Below are positions 1 through 7,491 of a stretch of DNA of 13,654 nucleotides, one piece after another; the first letter of the stretch is position 1; each line of letters starts with the position of its first letter. The notes under the pieces are model-generated. The model had not been told where the DNA came from and made no database searches. It worked only from the letters and a program-made list of their open reading frames with translations. The DNA lies in NCBI GenBank assembly GCA_003161195.1, contig PMOV01000050.1, positions 1-13,654 on the forward strand, in the 5' to 3' direction. The DNA comes from Acidobacteriota bacterium (GTDB lineage Bacteria > Acidobacteriota > Terriglobia > Acidiferrales > UBA7541). A program made the position numbers and the translations under genes.

Positions 1-93
1 GTTGGCGGAGGGACTCGCCGCAGAACGCGCAAATCCCAGCGACACGCCTGAGACAAGAATCGCCAAGCTGCACAAACACAAACGGGCCGGCAT
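1..93 (-). CDS. Exported protein of unknown function, N-terminal fragment (cut by window edge)
   Basis: Only the first 31 codons are in the window. An ATG at 93 (a GTG at 96 is also possible) follows a strong GGAGG ribosome-binding site at 103-107, nine bases away. The peptide starts MPARLCLCSLAILVSGVSLG and continues FARSAA: a basic N-terminus, a hydrophobic core and an Ala-rich region fit for signal peptidase I, so the product is probably secreted or periplasmic. No lipobox is evident. It lies 71 bp behind trmD on the same strand with no strong terminator between, so it may be the last gene of that operon. In many bacteria the gene after trmD is rplS (ribosomal protein L19), and this is clearly not L19. 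Function cannot be told from the signal peptide. That a real gene starts here is fairly sure because of the Shine-Dalgarno and leader peptide together. Confidence 0.6.
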   Translation of the reverse strand, partial: MPARLCLCSLAILVSGVSLGFARSAASPSAN

Positions 94-164
94 CACAAAC
101 CACCTCCGGTGAGGCGGAAAGCAGAGTTTACACCCTTCTGGCAGGGCTAGTTCCTCGCTGCGAC

Positions 165-980
165 TCAGTCGGAAAACCCGGAGCCAATCAGGTCCGGGCG
201 GTTTCGGCGCGTTTTTTCCCCAGCGGCTTCGCTGCGCCATTTGGCGACTTCGGCATGATTGCCGCCGAGCAATACCTCCGGAACTTGCCAGCCGCGATAT
301 TCCGCCGGGCGAGTGTAATGCGGAAAATCCAAAATGGAGTGGCGGGTAGCGGACGGTGCGTGGCCTGAAACACTTAGCGAGGGATCGGGCATCGCGTTCG
401 TATTCTCGATGCCCACCGTTACCGCCAGCGGCGCGCTAAACGATTCATTTTGCGAGGAGGCTTCATTGCCTAAGGCGCCGGGGAGCAATCGGGTAACGGC
501 GTCGAGGATCAGTATGGCGGGGAGTTCGCCGCCGCTGAGCACGTAATCACCGATGGAGAGTTCATCGGTGGCGAGATGCATGGCCACGCGCTCGTCAACA
601 CCTTCGTAGCGGCCGCAAATGAAGACGATGCGTTCGAGCTGCGCGAAGCGACGAGCGGTTTGCTGATGGAAAAGCTTTCCCGAAGCGGAAAGAAGCACGA
701 TGGCGGTCTTGGGGTCGGCGGGGGCGGGCTGCGCAGCGTCTCCCATCGCGTGGCCCAGCAAGGATTCCACGGCCTCAAAGAGCGGCGCGGGTTTCAGCAC
801 CATGCCTTCGCCGCCGCCGAATGGGCGATCGTCCACGGTGCGGTGCCGATCTTTTGTGAACACGCGCAAGTCCTGGATGTTTATCTCGACGAGCCCGGTT
901 TCTCGCGCGCGACGCAAAATGCCGTGGTCCAGGGGTCCGGCAAAAAACTCCGGAAAAATGGTGATCAGGTCGAAACGCAT
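165..980 (-). CDS. trmD: tRNA (guanine-N1)-methyltransferase TrmD, with an inserted loop
   Basis: TrmD methylates G37 next to the anticodon using S-adenosylmethionine and so prevents +1 frameshifting. The 271-residue product shows the family signatures in order: MRFDLITIFPEFF at the N-terminus, DDRPFGGGEGMVLKP (50-64), ICGRYEGVDERV (121-132) and SIGDYVLSGGELPA (142-155) of the SAM-binding trefoil knot, and HYTRP...LLGGNHAEVAKW (221-249) in the C-terminal tRNA-binding domain. By alignment with the H. influenzae enzyme, Arg154 corresponds to R164 and the proposed catalytic Asp169 to E179 (ESF instead of the common DSF). About 30 extra residues (roughly 183-215), rich in Ser, Ala and Pro, are inserted in the interdomain linker. 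The frame stays open upstream to a GTG at 1052, but the ATG at 980 matches the conserved N-terminus; its Shine-Dalgarno is poor. It follows rimM after a 126-bp gap. Confidence 0.95.
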   Translation of the reverse strand: MRFDLITIFPEFFAGPLDHGILRRARETGLVEINIQDLRVFTKDRHRTVDDRPFGGGEGMVLKPAPLFEAVESLLGHAMGDAAQPAPADPKTAIVLLSASGKLFHQQTARRFAQLERIVFICGRYEGVDERVAMHLATDELSIGDYVLSGGELPAILILDAVTRLLPGALGNEASSQNESFSAPLAVTVGIENTNAMPDPSLSVSGHAPSATRHSILDFPHYTRPAEYRGWQVPEVLLGGNHAEVAKWRSEAAGEKTRRNRPDLIGSGFSD

Positions 981-1021
981 GGCGCTGCCAGTGTAGCCAA
1001 ACGGCCCACGCGCTGCCATGG

Positions 1022-1037
1022 CGCGGGTCGGCCCGCG
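1022..1037 (-). promoter_or_regulatory. GC-rich hairpin in the rimM-trmD gap
   Basis: CGCGGG and CCCGCG form a perfect 6-bp all-GC stem with a 4-base loop, 42 bases upstream of the trmD ATG in an otherwise gene-free 126-bp gap. There is no T-tract, so it is not a standard intrinsic terminator. It could stabilise a processed RNA end or hinder readthrough, which is inference. I found no convincing sigma70 promoter in this gap. Confidence 0.3.
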
Positions 1038-1106
1038 GTTGCTCCGCGACACCGCGTCTGGTACTACCTTAGGGCAGAGCCGACTTGCACTGCATACTCA
1101 CAACTG

Positions 1107-1685
1107 TCACCCCGGTTTTTCCAGATCGCGCAGACCTTCTGGCAACAGCACCTCGATACGCCGGGCCGTAACATCAATGCGCGTGCAGATATCTTCCGCC
1201 AGGGGCACCAGCACTTCGCCTTCTCGCGTTTCCACCACCAGCAACGGCGTGCCGGGAAAATCCTCGCCCGGAATCTCCAGGCCTGCCACCACGCCGAGAA
1301 GCACAAAAGCCGCGCCACCCGCGGACGTCAACTCAAAAACGGAGCAGCCCACCAGGTCGGAAACGAAGTACTGGCCCGCAGGCAGCGTGATCCGGTCCGC
1401 AATGGGCAGGAGTACGTCCAGGCCGCGGAGTTTCTCGGCCTCGTTGATGGAATTTACATTTTCAAAATGGAAGACCGCCTGGCCACGGTGGTTTTGGCTA
1501 AGCCAGCAGTTTTTTACCACGACTGGGCGAGGCGAGGCGGAGTTTTTTGCGTCGGCCAAAAATACTTGTTGGAGTTTGGTGAGCCGTTCTGGAAAGTCGG
1601 TGAGTAACTCGGCGGCGAGTTCGCCTTTGTTACCGCGGGGACGCAGGAGATGGGCTACGGCGAAAAAGCGGGGCTGCTCGGCCAC
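1107..1685 (-). CDS. rimM: Ribosome maturation factor RimM
   Basis: RimM binds ribosomal protein S19 and helps mature the 3' (head) domain of the 30S subunit. The 192-residue protein has the N-terminal RimM barrel (AHLLRPRGNKGELAAELLTD at 11-30), the DVLLPIADR-type linker (90-98), and the PRC-like barrel with GQYFVSDLVGCSVF (104-117) and the C-terminal VLVPLAEDICTRIDVTARR (158-176) followed by IEVLLPEGL. The length is slightly above the usual 165-180. The start chosen is the GTG at 1685, two bases after the khpA stop; the frame is open far upstream, but that part lies over khpA in another frame and has no RimM character. The close spacing points to translational coupling with khpA. Confidence 0.92.
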   Translation of the reverse strand: MAEQPRFFAVAHLLRPRGNKGELAAELLTDFPERLTKLQQVFLADAKNSASPRPVVVKNCWLSQNHRGQAVFHFENVNSINEAEKLRGLDVLLPIADRITLPAGQYFVSDLVGCSVFELTSAGGAAFVLLGVVAGLEIPGEDFPGTPLLVVETREGEVLVPLAEDICTRIDVTARRIEVLLPEGLRDLEKPG

Positions 1686-1687
1686 GG

Positions 1688-1921
1688 CTAATCTTCGACG
1701 ATTTCGAGTGTGAAACGCTTGTGTTGCCTGGCGCCCGCGGCAGCCAGCACCGTGCGGATGGATTTTGCTGTGCGTCCCTGGCGGCCAATAATTTTGCCAA
1801 GATCCTGCGGATTCACGCGCAATTCGAGCACGCTGACGGGCGCGCCGGCGCGCGCTTCCACCCGCACCTCGTCCGGGCGGTCCACGAGGGCTTTGGCGAT
1901 GACGCTGACCAACTCCTTCAT
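1688..1921 (-). CDS. khpA: KH-domain RNA-binding protein KhpA (YlqC family)
   Basis: A single KH domain protein of 77 residues, the usual size for this family. The GXXG RNA-binding loop is visible as GRQG (46-49) within LGKIIGRQGRTAKSIRTVL (41-59), followed by a helix and a final strand (HKRFTLEIVED). In Gram-positive bacteria KhpA dimerises with KhpB (Jag/EloR) and affects cell elongation and RNA stability; whether it does so here is unknown. The ATG at 1921 has a purine-rich ribosome-binding stretch (AAGGGGGCGAAGG) directly upstream. It is separated from rpsP by a terminator and lies two bases before rimM. The partner gene khpB/jag often follows yidC, and yidC runs off the right end of this window. 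Confidence 0.92.
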   Translation of the reverse strand: MKELVSVIAKALVDRPDEVRVEARAGAPVSVLELRVNPQDLGKIIGRQGRTAKSIRTVLAAAGARQHKRFTLEIVED

Positions 1922-1992
1922 CCTTCGCCCCCTTTGTGTGAATCAAAGTGCAGAATAGATTTACTGGGAACCGTTGCGCTGAAGCAGGCCTG

Positions 1993-2023
1993 AAAAAAGC
2001 GGCCCAAATCAAGCGGGCCGCTT
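1993..2023 (-). terminator. Intrinsic terminator behind rpsP
   Basis: On the minus strand AAGCGGCCC and GGGCCGCTT form a perfect 9-bp stem (arms 2015-2023 and 1997-2005) with a 9-base loop, running into six Ts (1993-1998). It starts 22 bases after the rpsP stop and lies about 70 bases before the khpA start, so it should end or attenuate rpsP transcription inside the operon. Confidence 0.85.
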
Positions 2024-2044
2024 CTTATCGCGACGTAACGCGAT

Positions 2045-2284
2045 TTAGGCGATCTTTTCGCGCTTCAAGAAGCTGCGCACGGTGTCGCTGGGCTGTGCGC
2101 CCTGCCCGATCCAATACTTGATGCGCTCGCCGTCGAGCTTGAGCTCCGCGGGCTTCTTCAACGGGTCATAGGTGCCGACCAGTTCGCGGACGCGGCCATC
2201 GCGCGGACGCGTGCGCTCAATCACCACGACGCGGTAAAAAGGCTTTTTCTTCTTGCCAATACGAGCTAGACGAATCGTTAACAC
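2045..2284 (-). CDS. rpsP: 30S ribosomal protein bS16
   Basis: S16 binds 16S rRNA early in 30S assembly. The 79-residue protein has the typical opening LTIRLARIGKKKKPFYRVVV (2-21), then RDGRVRELVGTYDPL (28-42) and the closing RIKYWIGQGAQPSDTVRSFL (54-73), all diagnostic of the family and of full length. The start is a GTG at 2284, supported by a GGAGGAG ribosome-binding site at 2292-2298 with 7-base spacing. A promoter-like sequence lies just upstream and an intrinsic terminator just downstream, so it looks like its own transcription unit within the larger cluster. In most bacteria ffh directly precedes it; here sthA and ppk1 intervene. Confidence 0.97.
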   Translation of the reverse strand: MLTIRLARIGKKKKPFYRVVVIERTRPRDGRVRELVGTYDPLKKPAELKLDGERIKYWIGQGAQPSDTVRSFLKREKIA

Positions 2285-2308
2285 TAAATCACTCCTCCGG
2301 AACCCTTA

Positions 2309-2338
2309 ATTGTAGCGTGAGGAGGGGCATTGGGGCAA
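2309..2338 (-). promoter_or_regulatory. Candidate sigma70-type promoter of rpsP
   Basis: On the minus strand TTGCCC (2333-2338), an 18-base spacer and TACAAT (2309-2314) lie about 25 bases upstream of the rpsP start codon, in the gap behind sthA. The -10 matches the consensus at five of six positions and the -35 at four of six. Expected transcription start is near 2302. This is a by-eye match only. Confidence 0.5.
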
Positions 2339-2405
2339 TGACGGATTTACGCCTGCGGGGCCTGACGCACGACAAAACCCGTATTCTCAATGGAATGCGA
2401 TTGTT

Positions 2406-3788
2406 TTAGCTGAGCCGGTTTAGCCCGTTGAAAGCAGCGGTTTTGTAGCACTCCGCCAGCGTCGGATAGTTGAAGACGGTGTTGATAAAGTAGGTGACCT
2501 TGCCCTTTAGGGTGAACACCGCTTGTCCGATGTGCAGCAGCTCCGCTGCGTCTTCGCCAAAAATATGGACGCCCAGCAGCTCCAGCGTCTCGCGATGGAA
2601 CAGCAGTTTCAGGCGCCCGTTGGTGTGCCCGCTGATCTGCCCGCGCGCGATTTCGCGATAATAGGCGACGCCCACTTCATAGGGCACATCGGCGTCCGTG
2701 AGTTGCTCTTCCGTTTTGCCGATGAAGGAAATCTGCGGAATGGTGTAAATGCCGTACGGGTAGCCGGCCGGATCCGACGTCACAGAAAGATTGAACGCCC
2801 GCGCCGACGCGATGCGCCCCTGTTCCATGGACACGCTGGCCAGGCTGGGGAACCCGATCACGTCTCCCACGGCGAAAATGTGCGGCTGCGACGTGCGATA
2901 GTCCGCATCCACCTTGATGCGCCCACGAGAGTCGCATTCGATGCCCGCTGCCGGAAGGTCCAGGCCGTCCACGTTGCCTTGCCGCCCCACGGCGTAGAGC
3001 AAGCCATCGGCAATGATGCGCTTCTTGCTGACCAGATTGGCGGCCACTTTACCGTCCGGCAACTCTTCGACGCTTTCCACCTCTTCGCTGAGCCGCATGG
3101 TGACGCGTTGGTCGCGCATGTGGTAGGTGAGCGCTTCCACCATTTCCGTATCGGCGAATTCTAGGAGCCGTGGCCGCTTTTCGATAATGATCACACGCAC
3201 ACCGAGCGTGGCAAACATGCACGCGTATTCCACGCCAATGACGCCGCCGCCGACCACAATGAAGGTGCGCGGAATCTGTGGCATGCTCAAAATCTGATCG
3301 CTGTTGATGATGTTGCGCCCGTTGATGGGCACTTTGGGATTCACGGCCGGCTTGGTGCCCGTGGCGATGATGATGTACTCGGCTTCAAATTCGCCGAAGC
3401 CGTTGGCGTTGTCCACGCGGATGTGGTGCGGATCCGTAAAGCGCCCGGTGCCGTGAATAATCGAGACATTGTTGCGTTTCAGCTGGCTCTGGATCACGCC
3501 CACTTCGTTTTCCACCACGTGCTGCACGCGGAAGTTTAGATCCGCCATGGTGCAGGCATCCTTGGTGTTGTAATTCGTGCCGTAAAAATTCTTGTCGTAG
3601 AAGCCAGAGAGGTGTAGCACGGCCTCGCGCATGGTCTTACTGGGAATGGTTCCCGTGTTGATGCATACGCCGCCGATGCTGGTCTGTCGCTCGACCACCG
3701 CGACGCGCTTGCCGGCCTTGGTACCCTGAATCGCGGCCCGCTGTCCGCCGGGTCCCGAACCAATCACAATCAAATCATACGGCTGCAT
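2406..3788 (-). CDS. sthA: Si-specific (soluble) NAD(P)+ transhydrogenase
   Basis: A cytosolic flavoprotein that transfers hydride between NADPH and NAD+, usually to dispose of excess NADPH. The 460-residue product has the FAD-binding GSGPGG (10-15), the NAD-binding GGGVIG (180-185), the second FAD motif IFAVGDVIGFP (304-314) and a C-terminal dimerisation domain ending FNYPTLAE. It belongs to the dihydrolipoamide dehydrogenase superfamily, but the redox disulfide is absent: the active-site segment reads GGVCINTGTIPSK (39-51), with Thr47 in place of the second Cys, and Asn replaces the His of the C-terminal HPT motif. Both changes are typical of SthA. The ATG at 3788 has a GGAGGA site 8 bases upstream and lies inside the end of ppk1 (14-bp overlap), so the two are probably translationally coupled. 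Confidence 0.9.
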   Translation of the reverse strand: MQPYDLIVIGSGPGGQRAAIQGTKAGKRVAVVERQTSIGGVCINTGTIPSKTMREAVLHLSGFYDKNFYGTNYNTKDACTMADLNFRVQHVVENEVGVIQSQLKRNNVSIIHGTGRFTDPHHIRVDNANGFGEFEAEYIIIATGTKPAVNPKVPINGRNIINSDQILSMPQIPRTFIVVGGGVIGVEYACMFATLGVRVIIIEKRPRLLEFADTEMVEALTYHMRDQRVTMRLSEEVESVEELPDGKVAANLVSKKRIIADGLLYAVGRQGNVDGLDLPAAGIECDSRGRIKVDADYRTSQPHIFAVGDVIGFPSLASVSMEQGRIASARAFNLSVTSDPAGYPYGIYTIPQISFIGKTEEQLTDADVPYEVGVAYYREIARGQISGHTNGRLKLLFHRETLELLGVHIFGEDAAELLHIGQAVFTLKGKVTYFINTVFNYPTLAECYKTAAFNGLNRLS

Positions 3789-5970
3789 TCTCGGTGTCCT
3801 CCGTGGCCGGATCCGGGGTGGAGGTCGCAGAGGACTTGGCCACTGGGCCCTGAGTATAAACGACCGGCGAGTTTCTAAACGCGTGATTGCCCGCTTCGTC
3901 ACCGGATCCGTTGGCTATGCCCATCAGATATTCCTGCACAGAAAACCGGTAGCGACTGCGCGGCACGGGGGGACGGGAATAGGTTCCGTCGGACGACAGA
4001 ATCCGGGCCTTGCGCGTATCGCTGAGATAGGAGGCCAATATCTCTCTGCACACGCGCTCACACAACTCCGGTTCTTTCAGCGGAAAAATCACCTCGACGC
4101 GCTCGTACAGGTTCCGCGGCATCCAGTCCGCGCTGCCCAGATACACTTCCGGGTTATCCCCATTTTCGAAATAGTAGATGCGGGAGTGTTCCAGGAACCG
4201 TCCGACGATACTACGCACGCGGATACGACTGCTGAGGCCACGCAGCCCGGGAACCAGCGCACACTGGCCGCGCACGATCAGATCAATTTCCACGCCGGCT
4301 TGCGATGCGCGATACAGCGCCTGAATCACCGGCTTGTCCGTAAGCGCATTCATTTTGGCAATGATGCGCGCAGGCCGTCCGCGCTTGGCATGGCGAGTTT
4401 CGCGGTCGATCAGCGCGATGCATTTCCTGGCCATGTCCCGCGGCGCCACCAGCAACGGCTTGTAATTGTTTTGCTCGGAATTGGCGGTCAGAAAATTGAA
4501 AACATCCTGCACCGACGCGGTGATTTCCTGATCCGCGGTAAACAGGCTCAGGTCCGTATAAAACCGCGCCGTCGAGGGATTGTAATTCCCGGTGCCCAGA
4601 TGTACGTACCGCCGTATCTTCCCGTCCGGATCGTTACGCACGATCAGTAATAGTTTCCCGTGCGTCTTCAGGTCCACCAGGCCGAAGGATACTTGGACGC
4701 CGGCATCCTCAAAGCTGCGCGCCCAGCGAATATTCGTGGCTTCGTCGAAGCTGGCTTTCAGCTCCACAACCACGGTCACTTCCTTTTTTAACGCCGCATC
4801 CAGCAAAGCGCGCGCAATCGGCGAGTCCGAGCTGGTGCGGTAGAGCGTCTGCTTGATGGAGAGGACGCGCGGATCGTGGGCCGCGGTCTGCAGAAAATTG
4901 ACCACCGCGTCGTAAGATTCGTAGGGATGGTGGATGAGCACGTCCCGATTGCGGATGGCCTCGAACATGGAGTCCGCATCGTGTCCGATGCGCACCTGGC
5001 GCGGCGAAAAAGGCGGATATTTCAGGTCTGGCCGCGCCGTTTCTTCGTAAAGATGAAAAAGACGCTGCAGATTCACCGGACCTTTGCAGCGGAACACCAG
5101 CGATTCATCCAGCTCGAACGTGGAAACCAGCCGATGTACGATTTCCGGCGGCCCGCCGGCGTCAATTTCCAGCCGCACGGCTTCGCCCTTGCGACGCTGC
5201 GTCACCTGCAAGTCCACTGCTTCCAGCAAGCTGCGCGCTTCTTCTTCCTCCAGGTACAGGTTACTGTTGCGCGTAATGCGAAATGGCGCGGACCCCAGAA
5301 TCTCATAACCGCGATACAGCTTGGCCGCATATGTGGAAATAATGTCGTGCAGAAAAATGTAGTGAATGGTGTTCGCGGAAGACGGCAGGCGTAACAGACG
5401 CGGCAGCGTACGCGGCACGGTTAGTACCCCGAAATAGGGTTTGCCATTTCCGCCCCGGCGTCTACGCAGCAGAAACGCGATGCACAACGCCTTATTCAAA
5501 ACGTGCGGGAAGGGATGCGAAGGATCCACCGTCACCGGCGTGAGCATCGGCGCCACGCGGCGTTCATAAAATGTCTTGGCCGTCTGGCTGGCCTTCGCGT
5601 CCAACTGGCTCACCGATAACACGCGAATCGATTGCTTCGCCAGCGCCGGCAATAGCTCTTCATTCCAGCATTTGTATTGATCCCGCACAAAAATCTGCAT
5701 GGGCGCGGACACCGTCTGCAAATCCTGCTCCGCCGTTCGTCCGTCGGTGCCCACCTCGTTCGATCCGTGTTCAATCCGCTGCAGAAAGCTCGACACCCGC
5801 ACTTCCACGAACTCGTCCAGATTATTCGCAGTGATGGCCAGGAATTTCACCCGCTCCAGCAGCGGATTCCCCAAATCCCTCGCCTCCTCCAGAACGCGCC
5901 GGTTAAACTCCAGCCATTCCACGTGCCGGTTCAGGTAGTACCGCGGATCATCGAGCTTTATGCGTGTCAT
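3775..5970 (-). CDS. ppk1: Polyphosphate kinase 1
   Basis: PPK1 reversibly polymerises the gamma-phosphate of ATP into inorganic polyphosphate. The 731-residue protein starts with the N-terminal domain (YYLNRHVEWLEFNRRVLEEA, 11-30; FLAITANNLDEFVEVRV, 43-59) and continues with the head domain and two phospholipase-D-like catalytic domains. The autophosphorylated His is H437 in LVDLKTHGKLLLIVR (431-445), equivalent to E. coli H435. The second catalytic His is H595 in RFLEHSRIYYF, equivalent to E. coli H592. YVHLGTGNYN (455-464) is also conserved. The length exceeds the E. coli enzyme (688), mostly through a polar C-terminal tail of about 45 residues, the coding end of which overlaps sthA. It begins 74 bp after ffh with no clear terminator or promoter between, so cotranscription with ffh is possible. 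The Shine-Dalgarno is weak. Confidence 0.96.
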   Translation of the reverse strand: MTRIKLDDPRYYLNRHVEWLEFNRRVLEEARDLGNPLLERVKFLAITANNLDEFVEVRVSSFLQRIEHGSNEVGTDGRTAEQDLQTVSAPMQIFVRDQYKCWNEELLPALAKQSIRVLSVSQLDAKASQTAKTFYERRVAPMLTPVTVDPSHPFPHVLNKALCIAFLLRRRRGGNGKPYFGVLTVPRTLPRLLRLPSSANTIHYIFLHDIISTYAAKLYRGYEILGSAPFRITRNSNLYLEEEEARSLLEAVDLQVTQRRKGEAVRLEIDAGGPPEIVHRLVSTFELDESLVFRCKGPVNLQRLFHLYEETARPDLKYPPFSPRQVRIGHDADSMFEAIRNRDVLIHHPYESYDAVVNFLQTAAHDPRVLSIKQTLYRTSSDSPIARALLDAALKKEVTVVVELKASFDEATNIRWARSFEDAGVQVSFGLVDLKTHGKLLLIVRNDPDGKIRRYVHLGTGNYNPSTARFYTDLSLFTADQEITASVQDVFNFLTANSEQNNYKPLLVAPRDMARKCIALIDRETRHAKRGRPARIIAKMNALTDKPVIQALYRASQAGVEIDLIVRGQCALVPGLRGLSSRIRVRSIVGRFLEHSRIYYFENGDNPEVYLGSADWMPRNLYERVEVIFPLKEPELCERVCREILASYLSDTRKARILSSDGTYSRPPVPRSRYRFSVQEYLMGIANGSGDEAGNHAFRNSPVVYTQGPVAKSSATSTPDPATEDTENAAV

Positions 5971-6044
5971 AAGAAATAAGCTTCTCTCGGGAGGGTGAGT
6001 GTTACCGCAGAGGTGTTACGGTGAGATTAACGCACAGGCCGCCG

Positions 6045-7388
6045 TCACGACATGCCGGCCAGCTTGCCCAGCCCCTTCATCTTCGCCCGCGCCGTCATCG
6101 CGCCATATTGCTTCATCATCTGCCGCATCTGCATGTACTGCTTTACAACGGAATTCACATCCTGCACGGTGGTACCGCTGCCTGCGGCAATGCGCTTCCG
6201 CCGCTTCCCATCGATCACGTTATGATCCCGCCGCTCCTGATTCGTCATGGAGTTGATAATCGCCTCCACTTGCTTCAATTTGCCCTCATCCACCTGCGCA
6301 TTCTTGGGCAGATTCTGCAGCGGCCCCACCTTCGGCAGCATATCCACCAATTGTTCGAGCGGCCCCATCTTCCGAATCTGCTTCAACTGGTCGCGAAAAT
6401 CCTCCAGCGTAAACTCTTCCTTGCGCAGCTTCCGTTCCAGCTCCGCCGCAGCCTTTTTATCGACCGCCTGCTCCGCGCGCTCGATTAGCGACATCAGGTC
6501 GCCCATGCCCAAAACGCGGGACACGATGCGCTCCGGATAAAACCCCTCGAGCGCGTCGTACTTTTCGCCCAACCCCACAAACTTCACCGGCGCGCCGGTC
6601 ACCTTGCCAATCGACAGCGCCGCCCCGCCGCGCGCATCGCCATCCAGCTTGGTCAGAATCACGCCCGTTAGCCCCAAACGCTTGTGAAACTCCCCCGCCG
6701 ACCGCACGGCGTCCTGCCCAATCATGGCGTCCGCGATAAACAGCAGCTCGCTAGGCTGCAGCTCCTTCTTCAAATGCCCCAACTCGTTCATCAGCTCATC
6801 ATCAATGTGCAAACGCCCGGCGGTATCCACCAAAATCACGTCGCTCGCCGAAAGCTTCGCCTCCTTGATCGCACCACGCACAATCTCTAGCGGCTTGTCC
6901 GTCCCCGTCCCCGGCCAGATGTGCGTCCCGACGGCCTTGGCCACCTGCGCCAATTGTTCCCGTGCCGCCGGCCGGTACACGTCCGTCGACACCACCAGCG
7001 GACGATGCCCATGCTGCGTCAGCCATTTCGCCAGCTTGCCGGTGGTCGTCGTTTTGCCCGAGCCTTGCAATCCCACAATCATCCACACCGAGGGCGGCCG
7101 CGAGGCAAACAGCGGCTTGGCATGCTTCCCCAGCAGCGCGCCCAACTCATCTCGCACCACCTTCACCACTTGCTGGTCCGGCGAAAGTTGCATCATCACT
7201 TCCGTGCCCACGGCCTTGGCACGGATATTCGCCAGCAACTCGTCCGCGACACCCACGTTCACATCGCCTTCCAGCAGCGCCTCGCGAATCTCCGCCAGCG
7301 CCGCGTCCAGGTGCTCGTCGGTCAGCTTTCCTTGGCCGCGCAGATTCTTAAATGTTCGTTGCAGCTTCTCTGTAAGGTTTTCAAACAT
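6045..7388 (-). CDS. ffh: Signal recognition particle protein Ffh (SRP54)
   Basis: Ffh is the GTPase that binds hydrophobic signals on nascent chains and, with 4.5S RNA and FtsY, brings ribosomes to the membrane translocase. The 447-residue protein is full length. The N domain (1-90) is helical. The G domain carries G1 GLQGSGKT (106-113), DVYRPAAREQL (136-146), G3 DTAGR (188-192), G4 TKLDGDARGG (246-255) and GLGE (272-275). The methionine-rich M domain (about 325-430) contains the RNA-binding RRKRIAAGSG (396-405) and the hydrophobic finger residues. It starts with ATG at 7388; the Shine-Dalgarno is weak. It has a good sigma70-type promoter upstream and heads the leftward ppk1-sthA-rpsP cluster. 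Confidence 0.97.
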   Translation of the reverse strand: MFENLTEKLQRTFKNLRGQGKLTDEHLDAALAEIREALLEGDVNVGVADELLANIRAKAVGTEVMMQLSPDQQVVKVVRDELGALLGKHAKPLFASRPPSVWMIVGLQGSGKTTTTGKLAKWLTQHGHRPLVVSTDVYRPAAREQLAQVAKAVGTHIWPGTGTDKPLEIVRGAIKEAKLSASDVILVDTAGRLHIDDELMNELGHLKKELQPSELLFIADAMIGQDAVRSAGEFHKRLGLTGVILTKLDGDARGGAALSIGKVTGAPVKFVGLGEKYDALEGFYPERIVSRVLGMGDLMSLIERAEQAVDKKAAAELERKLRKEEFTLEDFRDQLKQIRKMGPLEQLVDMLPKVGPLQNLPKNAQVDEGKLKQVEAIINSMTNQERRDHNVIDGKRRKRIAAGSGTTVQDVNSVVKQYMQMRQMMKQYGAMTARAKMKGLGKLAGMS

Positions 7389-7422
7389 TTGGGAGTGTTC
7401 TTGCGGGATTTACGCAGCCCTT

Positions 7423-7451
7423 AGTTTAGGCTCTCGTGTGAGGCCGGTCAA
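7423..7451 (-). promoter_or_regulatory. Candidate sigma70-type promoter of ffh
   Basis: On the minus strand TTGACC (7446-7451), exactly 17 bases and TAAACT (7423-7428) form a near-consensus promoter about 35 bases before the ffh start codon. It lies between the end of the broken DUF4260 gene and ffh, which suggests ffh starts a transcription unit here. Confidence 0.6.
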
Positions 7452-7491
7452 ACTCCACAAATTCGCAATTGTGCCAAAGGAAGCAGCAGGC

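Noticed and set aside
576..1607. A 343-codon plus-strand open frame across trmD and rimM
   Set aside because: It spans two recognised minus-strand genes in the wrong strand and has no familiar motif or ribosome-binding site.
1690..2012. Upstream extension of the rimM frame by more than 100 codons
   Set aside because: This part overlaps khpA and the terminator, has no RimM character, and the GTG at 1685 directly behind khpA gives the right N-terminus.
2406..3788. Dihydrolipoamide dehydrogenase as identity of the flavoprotein
   Set aside because: The second redox Cys is Thr and the C-terminal His motif is changed to NYPT, which fits soluble transhydrogenase rather than a disulfide oxidoreductase.
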